From Gp13-AA77 sp036521995 (GTDB lineage Bacteria > Acidobacteriota > Terriglobia > UBA7540), in assembly GCA_036521995.1 (NCBI GenBank), contig DATDGR010000098.1:1-31377 (forward strand): DNA of 31,377 nucleotides, read 5' to 3'. How positions within the stretch are numbered: the first letter of the stretch is position 1; each line of letters begins with the position of its first letter. The notes beneath the pieces are model-generated. The model saw nothing but the letters and a program-made list of their open reading frames with translations. It did no database searches and had not been told where the DNA came from. A program made the position numbers and the translations under genes. This document shows, in pieces, positions 8,870 to 19,683 of the stretch.

Positions 8870-9231
8870 GGGCAGATGACCGCTGGAGTCATGCCTCCAG
8901 AGGGCACATCGGCATTTCTCTGGCTCTTCCTACTTTTGCGATTCTAAAAGGATTACTCGGTTTCCCATATTCCAGCCCCGATTTGGCCTTCAACGGGTTT
9001 GGGTGTAGCCCCACGGTAAGCAGCTCCAAGCAGCCGGAGAGAAGTGCGGCTATACACATCGCATATTAATCCTGGAGGAATATCGGACGGTCGTCAAGTC
9101 ATTCCACGGCCATCCCGGTGAGACCGGCACCAACTGTCGGCCAAGTCGACTCATCAAAATGCCGGCTTTCCCTTTTCTCTTGGACCGCAGGATCGCTGAG
9201 CAGCGTGTCGGGGCTAGCCGGGGATCACTCA
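8870..9231. other. Intergenic region between EAL-HDOD and the DUF4337-like gene
   Basis: No gene I can support; a frame at 9050-9361 (minus) overlaps the next gene and has no family features. CTGGAG (8883-8888) and CTCCAG (8895-8900) form a perfect 6-bp inverted repeat with a 6-base spacer, 14 bases upstream of the EAL-HDOD start. It could be an operator or a 5'-UTR hairpin. TAGAAT on the minus strand (8946-8941) is a possible -10 for the same gene, without a good -35. Confidence 0.4.
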
Positions 9232-9774
9232 TCACCGTAGCCAAAACGCCGTGGCCGCGATCACGATTCCCGCCGCGGCGAGAGCTGATCCCAGGCCCCA
9301 GAACAGCTTTCGGCCTGTAATCAGAGTGATCGATGTGATCACGAGGGCCGCTTCCAGGCAAACCTCGCCCAGGTCGTACCGCGCGCCCTGCCGTTCGTGT
9401 TGTTGGGCGCCGGCCTCAAAGCCTTCAGCCTTGGCCTTTAGGCCTTGCAGTTCGTGCTCGTAGCGCTCGATCTGGCTGTTGTACTGTGCCTTCGACAGCT
9501 CGACCCGCCTCGGATCTTTCGCCACTGTGACGGAAAGCAGATCGACAAAGAGCTCGTAACTGTGCCGGCGAATGCTCTTGGCCTGGTATTCGGCCCAAAT
9601 GTCGGCCGCGTCGGTGGTGTCAAGGAGTGTTCGGGTATGGGCGCGATGACCGAGCACCGAGATGCTTGCCACCAGCACCGCCATCACTGACAGGGTGAGA
9701 GTAGCCCCCACTAGCGCCGGATGCTCCCGGGCCTTCTCCGCCTGTTCGTGCAGCTCCTGGAGTTCTTCGGCCAT
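9232..9774 (-). CDS. DUF4337-like membrane protein
   Basis: 180 residues. A charged amphipathic N-terminus (E-E-L-Q-E-L-H-E-Q-A-E-K-A) is followed by a membrane segment at about 20-42. A long soluble, probably coiled-coil middle (about 50-135) is rich in Lys/Glu/Gln and includes a conserved-looking A-E-Y-Q-A-K-S-I-R stretch. Two closely spaced membrane segments finish the protein (about 138-157 and 160-178). This topology matches DUF4337 proteins, whose function is unknown. It starts 30 bases after the end of secA on the same strand, so it is probably co-transcribed with it. A role linked to protein export is only suggested by that position. The short C-terminal tail (WLR) leaves no extra domain. 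Confidence 0.75.
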   Translation of the reverse strand: MAEELQELHEQAEKAREHPALVGATLTLSVMAVLVASISVLGHRAHTRTLLDTTDAADIWAEYQAKSIRRHSYELFVDLLSVTVAKDPRRVELSKAQYNSQIERYEHELQGLKAKAEGFEAGAQQHERQGARYDLGEVCLEAALVITSITLITGRKLFWGLGSALAAAGIVIAATAFWLR

Positions 9775-9804
9775 GGCACCGCCGTCTCAGCCGCTCCTCA
9801 TCCC

Positions 9805-13026
<3,222 letters not shown>

Positions 13027-13071
13027 GTCTCTTCGGGGAGGGCGTTCGTTCCCAGGAGCCCACCTTTTATG

Positions 13072-13100
13072 ATTCTACCTGTGCCCGGCAGGGTACGCAA
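13072..13100 (-). promoter_or_regulatory. Probable secA promoter
   Basis: On the minus strand TTGCGT (13100-13095), a 17-base spacer, and TAGAAT (13077-13072; five of six matches to the -10 consensus). Predicted start about 13065, giving a leader of about 40 bases before the ATG at 13026. Confidence 0.5.
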
Positions 13101-13210
13101 CGCAAGCGCCTGTCAGGCCTATCAGGCGGCAGAGTGGCGGCCGAGCCCTGCTGGTGCTTAATCAGGGGCAGCCCGGGAAGAGCAGCAACCATCGCCGGCC
13201 TCCCCGGGCT
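13080..13210 (+). ncRNA. Candidate structured RNA between secA and imuA (unidentified)
   Basis: GCCCGG (13083-13088) is complementary to CCGGGC (13204-13209). With GGG/CCU next to it, the ends of a roughly 130-base segment can close a 9-pair stem with one two-base mismatch. Inside are a CGCCTG...CAGGCG hairpin (about 13107-13129) and CCCTG...CAGGG (about 13146-13167). A plus-strand TATGAT (13068-13073) would start transcription at about 13080, but its -35 (TTCGTT) is poor. A GG(G)AAG-AGCAGC stretch (about 13174-13186) recalls the apical part of SRP RNA, but the tetraloop and symmetric loop do not fit, so I do not call it ffs. It also overlaps the secA promoter. Confidence 0.25.
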
Positions 13211-13374
13211 GAGTAAGAGGGAGTTCGGTCCTTAGACGCCGCGAGCTCCCGGAACGTGACCCGCGCGTTTCCAAGGCCAATGGGCTTGTCAACGCGAGAG
13301 GCTTTTAAATTGCGATCAAAGGGCAAGAATCCTGGTGATCGGTCAACCGTCCGCTCCACCCGCTAGATTCTCTA

Positions 13375-13407
13375 TTGACAGCCGAATCCATCCGCGATAA
13401 GAATAAT
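13375..13407 (+). promoter_or_regulatory. Probable promoter of the imuA-imuB-dnaE2 cassette
   Basis: A perfect TTGACA (13375-13380) is followed after 15-17 bases by GATAAGAATAAT (13396-13407), which offers several -10 choices. GATTC (13366-13370) and GAATC (13384-13388) form an inverted repeat over the -35 and could be part of a repressor site. I see no standard LexA box of the CTGT-N8-ACAG or GAAC-N4-GTTC type. Confidence 0.5.
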
Positions 13408-13529
13408 CCCATGGGCGAATAAAAAGCGAAAGTCTTGTGCTGCCGCCAAGGGCGCAGGCCTCCAGCTCTGAGCGCAGCGAAGGGGATTCAGGCAACGCTC
13501 TTCGCCGATTATTCAGCCTGGAAAAGATT

Positions 13530-14249
13530 ATGCGATCGGCTGTCTGGGTTCGCGCGCAAGTGGAGGCCGCGTTATGGCCGGGCGTTCCTTCTCCTTTCGC
13601 CCGGCGCGAGGCGCGTGTGCCGGAGATGGTTCCGACCGGACTCGCCGCCGTCGACGCGCTCACCGGCGGCCTGCCGCGATCGAGCCTGACGGAGATTTCA
13701 GGACCGCCTTCGTCGGGCCGCACTACCCTCGAGCTCGCGTTGCTGGCTTCCCTTACGGCGAAGGGCGAGGCCTGCGCTTTGATTGACGCCGAGGGCGCGC
13801 TCGATCCGGCGTCGGCGCTGGCAGCGGGCGTGGCGCTCGAACGCCTGCTCTGGGTGCGCTGTGCTGGTCTCGAACAAGCTCTACGCGCAGCGGATCTGCT
13901 GCTAGGGGCGGGAGGCCTCGGCGCGGTGGTGCTCGATCTCGCTGATATTCCCGCCCGGCGCGCGCGGCGCGTACCGCTCAGCTACTGGTTCCGTTTCCGG
14001 CGCGCGGTGGAGAATACGCCCACGGTGCTGATGCTCATCGACGAGGAAGCTTGCGCCCAAAGTGCGGCCTCGCTGGTGCTTCGCCTTGAGCTTGAGGACA
14101 TACACTGGTCGGCCGCGGGCATTCGAAACTCGCCATTCGAAAGTCGAAAATCGGTGCCACATGCCCAATTGCTCGAAGGGCTCCGTTGGCGTGCCCAAGT
14201 GGTCCGCAATCGAAATGCGAGGCCAGAGTTGTTGAGGATGAATGATTGA
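13530..14249 (+). CDS. imuA: ImuA-like RecA-fold protein of the DnaE2 mutagenesis cassette
   Basis: RecA-related accessory factor that works with ImuB and DnaE2 in damage-induced mutagenic translesion synthesis. G-L-A-A-V-D-A-L-T-G-G-L-P (37-49) is the usual RecA/ImuA entry. The P-loop GPPSSGRTT (58-66) has Arg where RecA has the Walker A Lys, so ATP hydrolysis is doubtful. A hydrophobic L-G-A-V-V-L-D-L strand (about 130-137) is the Walker B equivalent, followed by F-R-F-R-R-A-V-E-N-T-P-T-V-L. I start at ATG 13530 (GGAAAAG at 13520-13526) instead of GTG 13437, because the family similarity begins there. Residues about 198-208 are encoded by heptamer repeats (I-R-N-S-P-F-E-S-R-K-S) inside the conserved C-terminal part. 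Together with imuB and dnaE2 directly downstream the identity is secure; symbol by context. Confidence 0.85.
   Translation: MRSAVWVRAQVEAALWPGVPSPFARREARVPEMVPTGLAAVDALTGGLPRSSLTEISGPPSSGRTTLELALLASLTAKGEACALIDAEGALDPASALAAGVALERLLWVRCAGLEQALRAADLLLGAGGLGAVVLDLADIPARRARRVPLSYWFRFRRAVENTPTVLMLIDEEACAQSAASLVLRLELEDIHWSAAGIRNSPFESRKSVPHAQLLEGLRWRAQVVRNRNARPELLRMND
14122..14153 (+). repeat. Heptamer repeat array inside imuA
   Basis: Degenerate 7-base units of the TCGAAAN type (TTCGAAA, TTCGAAA, GTCGAAA, ATCG) in coding sequence. Same family as the arrays in imuB and dnaE2. Confidence 0.6.
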
Positions 14250-14342
14250 TTGCCAATAGCAGATTGAGCTTGTCCTGACGACCGTGAAGGGAGCTCGATC
14301 GCAAGCGTTTTTTAAGCATCCATCTCCACTCCTCAAACTGCG

Positions 14343-16034
14343 ATGAAGTTCGCCTGCCTTTACCTCGCGGATTTTCCGGTTCAAGCCGTGGTGCGCGGCG
14401 AGCCGGAGCTGCACGGGCGGGCCGTGGCCGTGGTGGAGCCGGAGCCGCCGCCCTGCCGCGTATTCGCCTTGAACGAGGCGGCACGAACGGCCGGAGCGGA
14501 GACCGGCATGAGCCGGGTGGAGGTGGCCCTGCTCCAAGAGGTCGAAGTGCGGCGGCGGTCGCCGGCGGCGGAGGTCTCGGCCCACGCGGCCCTACTGGAT
14601 CTCGCGCGGTCATTCTCACCGCGTTTTGAGGATGCGGCAGCGGATACGGTGGTGCTTGACCTCAGAGGGCTCAAGACGCTGCTGGGGTCGGCGGCGAAGG
14701 TCGCCGACGGGCTCGCCGCCCGGGCGCGGGAGCTGGGGATAGATGCGAACCTCGCCTTCGCGCCCAATCCTGATGCCGCACGTTTGGCGGCCCGCGGTTT
14801 TGCGGGAATCACGCTGATCGGCGAAGACGAGGAAGCAGATCGGCTAGGCGGCTTGCCGGTGGAGGTGCTCGATCTTTCGCTGGAGATGCAGGAGACGCTC
14901 GCGCGCTGGGGAATACACACCTTTCGGGCGCTGGCCGCGCTTCCGGCCGCCGAACTCTCCGAACGGCTGGGGCAGGAAGGGGTCCGCCTGCAGACTCTCG
15001 CCCGCGGCGGCGCTCTGCGGGCTCTGGTTCCGGCCGAGGAACCGCTCCACTTCGAGGAAGCGATGGACCTGGAGTATCCCGTCGCCGAGATCGAGCCGCT
15101 GGCTTTCATCCTGGGCCGGCTCCTCAACCAGCTCTGCGTCCGGTTGACCGCGCGCGGCCGCGCCACGCAGGAATTGCGGCTGGCCTTGGCGTTGGAAGGA
15201 GGGCACGAAGACCGGATTCGAAACCCAGAGATCAGAAGTCAGAAACTAGAAACTAATCCAAAATCGAATCCCGAATCCCGAACCCTGCGTTTGCCCGTCC
15301 CCACGCGCGATTCCAAGTTGCTGTTGAAGTTGTGGCTGTTCGATCTCGAGGCGCGGCCGCCCTCGGCGCCAGTTTTGAAAGTAGCCATCACGGCCGAACC
15401 GGCTCGACCCCGCGTGGCACAGGGTGATCTCTTTCTTCCGCGCGCGCCCGATCCGCAAAAACTGGGGCTGTCGCTCGCCCGCCTCAAGGGCGTGGTGGGC
15501 GAAGGCAAAACCGGGTCGCCGGAACTGCTGGACACAAACCGTCCGGACGCATTTCGTATGCAAAGTTTCGCTGAAGTTGGTAACACGGCTTTCGAGAGTC
15601 GAAAATCGAAGGCCGCAAGTCGAAACTCGAAGTTCGGCCGGCCAGAAACGGGTTCTCACGATTTTCGATCTGCGATCTGTGATCTTCGAACCTCAAAGCT
15701 GACTCTGCGTCTTTTCCGGCCTCCGCTGGCTGCCCGCGTCGAAGTGCGGGACGGCCGTCTCGTCCGCTTGGAGTCCCGGCACCTGCGAGGACGCGTCGTG
15801 TGGGCGTCAGGACCCTGGCACACTTCGGGCGATTGGTGGACCGGCCGTCAATGGGATTGCGAGGAGTGGGATGTTGAAGTTTCAGTGGTGAGCGGTCAGT
15901 GGTCAGTGGTCAGTGGCTCCCGGTCGATTTTAGGAATCGAAAGTCGAAAGTCGAGGGTCAAAAGGATTCATTTGTACCGTATTTACCGCGACCTGAGGGA
16001 CGGACTGTGGTTCGTAAGCGGGTTATACGATTGA
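14343..16034 (+). CDS. imuB: ImuB, catalytically degenerate Y-family polymerase homologue
   Basis: Scaffold of the mutasome: it binds the sliding clamp, ImuA and DnaE2 but does not polymerise. The Y-family fold starts M-K-F-A-C-L-Y-L-A-D-F (1-11) and continues with P-C-R-V-F-A-L-N-E-A-A (about 37-47). The palm motif normally reading S-x-D-E is V-V-L-D-L-R-G-L here (about 103-110), so a catalytic Glu is missing, as expected for ImuB. The C-terminus shows the family's G-P-W-x-x-S-G-D-W-W and ends L-Y-R-I-Y-R-D-L...W-F-V-S-G-L-Y-D. Three segments (about 292-315, 416-450 and 514-540) are encoded by heptamer repeats and read as Ser/Arg/Lys/Asn-rich inserts between conserved blocks, yet the frame is kept throughout. 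It starts 93 bases after imuA; no strong ribosome binding site. Confidence 0.9.
   Translation: MKFACLYLADFPVQAVVRGEPELHGRAVAVVEPEPPPCRVFALNEAARTAGAETGMSRVEVALLQEVEVRRRSPAAEVSAHAALLDLARSFSPRFEDAAADTVVLDLRGLKTLLGSAAKVADGLAARARELGIDANLAFAPNPDAARLAARGFAGITLIGEDEEADRLGGLPVEVLDLSLEMQETLARWGIHTFRALAALPAAELSERLGQEGVRLQTLARGGALRALVPAEEPLHFEEAMDLEYPVAEIEPLAFILGRLLNQLCVRLTARGRATQELRLALALEGGHEDRIRNPEIRSQKLETNPKSNPESRTLRLPVPTRDSKLLLKLWLFDLEARPPSAPVLKVAITAEPARPRVAQGDLFLPRAPDPQKLGLSLARLKGVVGEGKTGSPELLDTNRPDAFRMQSFAEVGNTAFESRKSKAASRNSKFGRPETGSHDFRSAICDLRTSKLTLRLFRPPLAARVEVRDGRLVRLESRHLRGRVVWASGPWHTSGDWWTGRQWDCEEWDVEVSVVSGQWSVVSGSRSILGIESRKSRVKRIHLYRIYRDLRDGLWFVSGLYD
15215..15285 (+). repeat. Heptamer repeat array 1 inside imuB
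   Basis: Successive units from about 15235: AGAAGTC, AGAAACT, AGAAACT, AATCCAA, AATCGAA, TCCCGAA, TCCCGAA. It is translated in frame as an Asn/Ser/Pro/Glu-rich loop. Confidence 0.7.
15590..15692 (+). repeat. Heptamer repeat array 2 inside imuB, two opposed halves
   Basis: The left half reads TTCGAGA, GTCGAAA, ATCGAAG, GCCGCAA, GTCGAAA, CTCGAAG (15590-15632). The right half reads TTTTCGA, TCTGCGA, TCTGTGA, TCTTCGA (about 15661-15690), which is the same unit in inverse orientation. The two could pair as an imperfect hairpin. Confidence 0.7.
15881..15961 (+). repeat. Heptamer repeat array 3 near the imuB 3' end
   Basis: TTCAGTG, GTGAGCG, then GTCAGTG three times exactly (15895-15915). After a gap come GAATCGA, AAGTCGA, AAGTCGA, GGGTCAA (15934-15961). 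It encodes a V-V-S-G-Q-W-S-V-V-S-G insert just before the conserved C-terminal motif. Confidence 0.8.
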
Positions 16035-16083
16035 GTTGGCACCGGACATGGATCACCCGAGCGCATGGCGCGCCACTACGACC

Positions 16084-16118
16084 GATCACTAACCACTAAC
16101 CACTGACTACTAACCACT
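16084..16118 (+). repeat. Heptamer repeat array in the imuB-dnaE2 spacer
   Basis: GATCACT, AACCACT, AACCACT, GACTACT, AACCACT: five contiguous units, the reverse complement of the GTCAGTG-type units at 15895-15915. The next seven bases (GCTTCTT) lead directly into the dnaE2 ATG, so the array occupies the place of a normal ribosome binding site. Confidence 0.8.
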
Positions 16119-16125
16119 GCTTCTT

Positions 16126-19100
16126 ATGTACGTCGAACTTCACACCCGCTCTGCCTTCAGTTTTCTCGAAGGCGCTTCGCCTCCCGAAGATCTCGTCTCG
16201 CGGGCTCGAGAGCTCGGCCTGGGGGCGGTGGCCCTTCTCGACCGCGACGGGGTCTACGGAGCGCCGCGTTTTCATGGAGCGGCGACCAAGGCAGGGCTCC
16301 GCGTTCACGTGGGGGCGGAAGTTACCTCGGCGGACGGTTTCCGCTACCCGCTGCTGGCCGCGAATCGCACCGGTTATCGGAACCTATGCCGCCTGATCAC
16401 ACGCATGAAGCTACGTGCGCCGAAAGGCGAGGGTGCGGTGACGGAGGCTGACTTGGTCGAGCACGCCGCAGGACTGATCTGCCTGACGGGAGCCGAAGAT
16501 CGAAACTCGAAAATCGAAGCTCTTCGCCGGCTCTGCGAAATCTTCGGCCGTCAGAATGTCTACGTTGAGCTGCAGCGCCATTTTGACCGGCGCGAAGAAG
16601 CGCGGAACCAACGGGCGGTGCAGGCGGCGCGCGCGCTCGGACTGCCGCTTGTCGCCACCAACGGCGTATGCTATGCCACGCTCGCCGAACGCGAGATCAC
16701 AGACGTTTTCACCGCCCTGCGGCACTACCGCACGCTCGAGACCGCCGGCCGCTTGCTGGCGCCCAACGCCGAACGCTATCTGAAATCGCCGGCCGAGATG
16801 GCGCGCCTGTTCGCCGACTTGCCCGAAGCCGTAGCCAACACGCTCGAACTTTCTTCGCGGCTCGAGTTCACCCTGCGCGATCTCGGCTACCAGTTCCCCC
16901 CCTATCCTGTTCCCGAAGGCGAAACCCAGATCTCCTTCTTGCGCCGGCGCACCGACGAAGGAGCGATCGGCCGCTACGGGCACGGAAACGACCGCGCCAC
17001 CCGGCAGCTCGAACGCGAGCTGGCTCTGATCGAGAAGCTCCACCTCGAGGGCTATTTCCTGATTGTCTGGGACATTGTGCGCTACTGCCGCGAGCAAGGA
17101 ATTCTGGTGCAAGGCCGCGGATCGGCCGCCAACAGCGCCGTCTGCTACGCGCTTGGAATCACGGCGGTGGATCCGGTGGGTATGGACCTGCTGTTCGAAC
17201 GGTTCCTCTCCGAAGAACGCGGCGAGTGGCCGGACATCGATCTTGACCTTCCTTCCGGCGATCAGCGCGAACGCGCCATCCAGTACGTTTACGAACGCTA
17301 CGGTCAGCGGGGCGCAGCCATGACGGCCAACGTCATCACTTATCGGGGCCGTTCGGCCGCGCGGGAGGTAGGCAAGGTGCTCGGATTTGACGCCGAGACG
17401 CTTGGCCGTCTGACGAGCCTGGTGAGCGCCTGGGAGTACCGCGACCCGAGCGACACGCTCGAGCGCCATTTTCGCGACGCCGGGTTCGACCTCGAGCAGC
17501 CCCGCATCCACAAGTTCCTGGAGCTCACGCGAGCACTTCAAGATTTGCCCCGGCACCTGGGCCAGCACTCCGGCGGCCTGGTGATCTGCCAGGGACAACT
17601 TGACGCCGTGGTCCCGCTGGAGCCCGCCACCATGCCGGGCCGCGTGGTGGCGCAATGGGACAAGGAAGATTGCGCTGACCTCGGCATCATCAAAGTGGAT
17701 CTACTGGGACTCGGCATGATGGCGGTGCTCGAGGATTCCATCCGGCTCATTCGCGATCACTACGGCGAAGAAGTGGACCTGGCGCACCTGCCAGCGGACG
17801 ATCGCGCTGTGTATGCAGCCTTGCAAAAAGCGGACACCGTGGGCCTGTTTCAGGTGGAGAGCCGGGCCCAGATGTCTTGCCTGCCGCGCCTGCGCCCGGA
17901 GCACTTCTACGACCTGGTGGTGGAAGTGGCCATCATCCGCCCCGGACCCATCGTCGGCAACATGGTGCACCCGTATCTCCGGCGGCGGCAGGGACGCGAA
18001 GACGTCACCTATCCGCACCCGTCGCTCGAGCCCGTGCTCCGGCGGACGCTCGGGGTCCCGTTGTTTCAGGAACAGTTGCTGCGCATGGCCATGATTGCGG
18101 CCGGCTTCACGGGCGGCGAGGCCGAAGATCTGCGGCGCGCCATGGGTTTCAAGCGCTCAGAAAAGCGAATGAAGGAGATTGAGCAAAAGCTGCGGCTCGG
18201 CATGAAGCGGCGGGGCATCACGGCTAAAGCGCAGGAAGAGATCATCAAGTCCATCAGTGCGTTCGCGCTCTACGGCTTCCCCGAATCGCACGCGGCCAGC
18301 TTCGCTCTGATTGCTTATTCCAGCGCCTATCTCAAGTGCCACTACCTGGCCGCTTTCACCGCCGCCCTGCTCAACAACCAGCCCATGGGCTTTTACCATC
18401 CCTCGACCATTGTCAAGGACGCCGCCCGCCACGGCTTGCGTCTGAAGCCCATCGATGTCATGCGCTCGGACTGGCCTTGCACGCTGGAGCCTTGCGCGAA
18501 CGCGTCCCATCCGATCGCTCTGCGGCTGGGCTTCGGCTACGTGAAAGGACTGCGCGAGGAAGCGGCGCGAGCGATCGTCCGCGAGCGTGCCTGCGGGCCA
18601 TTTGCTTCCCTTGATGCTCTGGTGCGGCGCGTGCCGGATCTGCGAAAGGACGAACTGGTGACGCTGGCGGAAATAGGCGCCCTCAATTTTGTGCCGTTCG
18701 ATCTTGCGCAGCAGAATGCGGCTGCCGGCGCTCGGTCTGAAGCTCGCGGAGCGGCTCAACACCGGCATCGCCGTGACGCCCTCTGGCAGGTCGAACGCGC
18801 GGCGCGGCCGGCGGGACCCCTGCTGGAACGGCTGGAACCGCCGAGGCACTCGCCGCTCGCGCCTATGACGCCTGAAGAGCGTCTTGTTGCGGATTTCCAC
18901 GGCACCGGCCTCACCGTTGGACCGCATCCGCTCGCCTACCGGCGCGCTGAGCTGGATGCGCTCGGGGTGAAACCGGCCAGCGCCCTCTGTTGTCTTGCCA
19001 GCGGCCGAAAGGTTCGGGTGGCAGGCGCCGTAATTGTCCGCCAGCGCCCGGGCACCGCCAAGGGATTCGTGTTTTTGAGCCTCGAGGATGAAACCGGCAT

Positions 19101-19281
19101 CGCCAACGCCATCATCACACCGGATCTCTTTGAGCAGCACCGGGTGCTGATCATCCGGGAGCCGTTCCTGCTGGTCGAAGGCACGCTTCAGAACCAGGAC
19201 GGCGTGGTCTCGGTAAAGGCCGAGCAATTGTCATCGTTGATGGTCAGCCGCGCCCCGATCACTGCGCATAATTTCTATTGA
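16126..19281 (+). CDS. dnaE2: Error-prone DNA polymerase DnaE2 (C-family)
   Basis: Second, mutagenic alpha-subunit-type polymerase that extends past lesions with ImuA and ImuB. The N-terminal PHP domain begins Y-V-E-L-H-T-R-S-A-F-S-F-L-E-G-A (2-17). The catalytic Asp triad is visible as P-D-I-D-L-D (369-374) and K-V-D-L-L-G-L-G (523-530). Q-G-R-G-S-A-A-N-S (about 328-336) and G-L-V-I-C (about 485-489) are further polymerase motifs. Helix-hairpin-helix and OB-fold parts follow (about 800-870 and 960-1040: V-R-V-A-G...L-E-D-E-T-G-I-A-N). At 1051 residues it has the usual DnaE2 length. Residues 124-133 (E-D-R-N-S-K-I-E-A-L) come from four heptamer repeats (16495-16522). The start at ATG 16126 fits the PHP consensus; there is no Shine-Dalgarno motif because repeat DNA abuts it, so coupling to imuB, 91 bases upstream, is unlikely. 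Confidence 0.96.
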   Translation: MYVELHTRSAFSFLEGASPPEDLVSRARELGLGAVALLDRDGVYGAPRFHGAATKAGLRVHVGAEVTSADGFRYPLLAANRTGYRNLCRLITRMKLRAPKGEGAVTEADLVEHAAGLICLTGAEDRNSKIEALRRLCEIFGRQNVYVELQRHFDRREEARNQRAVQAARALGLPLVATNGVCYATLAEREITDVFTALRHYRTLETAGRLLAPNAERYLKSPAEMARLFADLPEAVANTLELSSRLEFTLRDLGYQFPPYPVPEGETQISFLRRRTDEGAIGRYGHGNDRATRQLERELALIEKLHLEGYFLIVWDIVRYCREQGILVQGRGSAANSAVCYALGITAVDPVGMDLLFERFLSEERGEWPDIDLDLPSGDQRERAIQYVYERYGQRGAAMTANVITYRGRSAAREVGKVLGFDAETLGRLTSLVSAWEYRDPSDTLERHFRDAGFDLEQPRIHKFLELTRALQDLPRHLGQHSGGLVICQGQLDAVVPLEPATMPGRVVAQWDKEDCADLGIIKVDLLGLGMMAVLEDSIRLIRDHYGEEVDLAHLPADDRAVYAALQKADTVGLFQVESRAQMSCLPRLRPEHFYDLVVEVAIIRPGPIVGNMVHPYLRRRQGREDVTYPHPSLEPVLRRTLGVPLFQEQLLRMAMIAAGFTGGEAEDLRRAMGFKRSEKRMKEIEQKLRLGMKRRGITAKAQEEIIKSISAFALYGFPESHAASFALIAYSSAYLKCHYLAAFTAALLNNQPMGFYHPSTIVKDAARHGLRLKPIDVMRSDWPCTLEPCANASHPIALRLGFGYVKGLREEAARAIVRERACGPFASLDALVRRVPDLRKDELVTLAEIGALNFVPFDLAQQNAAAGARSEARGAAQHRHRRDALWQVERAARPAGPLLERLEPPRHSPLAPMTPEERLVADFHGTGLTVGPHPLAYRRAELDALGVKPASALCCLASGRKVRVAGAVIVRQRPGTAKGFVFLSLEDETGIANAIITPDLFEQHRVLIIREPFLLVEGTLQNQDGVVSVKAEQLSSLMVSRAPITAHNFY
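16495..16522 (+). repeat. Heptamer repeat array inside dnaE2
   Basis: Four contiguous units: GAAGATC, GAAACTC, GAAAATC, GAAGCTC. In frame, in a region of the PHP domain where length variation is plausible. Confidence 0.75.
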
Positions 19282-19642
19282 GCCTTGACGCCCACGCCTT
19301 CCGCCTCCAAAATCCTAAGTGTCTCTATGTGGCTGTTAGCTTTACTGGTATCCCGGAGACACCTTCAGCTTTGGGGGCTAGGCAATTAAATCTATTAGTA
19401 TGAATAACTTACAAGGAGATTGTCGGTACAGGGTGCAGCCACTTTAGCCAGCTACTGATTCTAACGAAAACGATGATCAAGACGGCGAGTTCTTGCAGAA
19501 ACTCAGCCAACATACAGAGAACTTCCTTTTTCTCCTCCGGCACGTTTCCCCAGTCCCCTCAGGCTGGCACGAACGTATATCACAAGTGTAAGGCACTCAC
19601 AAGCCACTTGGTTTGATGCTAACTAGTTTAATAATGCGTGTC

Positions 19643-19665
19643 ATCTGTTACGGCCAGTAACAGAT
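19643..19665. promoter_or_regulatory. Palindromic operator candidate
   Basis: ATCTGTTAC, five bases (GGCCA), GTAACAGAT: a perfect 9-bp inverted repeat. Its centre (19654) lies about 42 bases before the start predicted from the TATAAT at 19684, exactly where a -35-overlapping regulator would bind. It could also fold as an RNA hairpin if transcribed from upstream. Confidence 0.6.
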
Positions 19666-19683
19666 TTATGGGATTGTGAACAT

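Noticed and set aside
9050..9361. 103-codon minus-strand frame downstream of the DUF4337-like gene
   Set aside because: Overlaps the DUF4337-like gene in another frame and has no family features.
13174..13186. SRP RNA (ffs) apical motif
   Set aside because: Looks similar to the conserved GGAAG-AGCAGC part, but the tetraloop closing pairs and the symmetric internal loop cannot be formed.
15590..16118. CRISPR array
   Set aside because: Units are 7 bases, contiguous and degenerate, without spacers; no cas genes nearby.
16411..19227. Long minus-strand frames opposite dnaE2
   Set aside because: Shadows of a full-length DnaE2; no motifs or ribosome binding sites.
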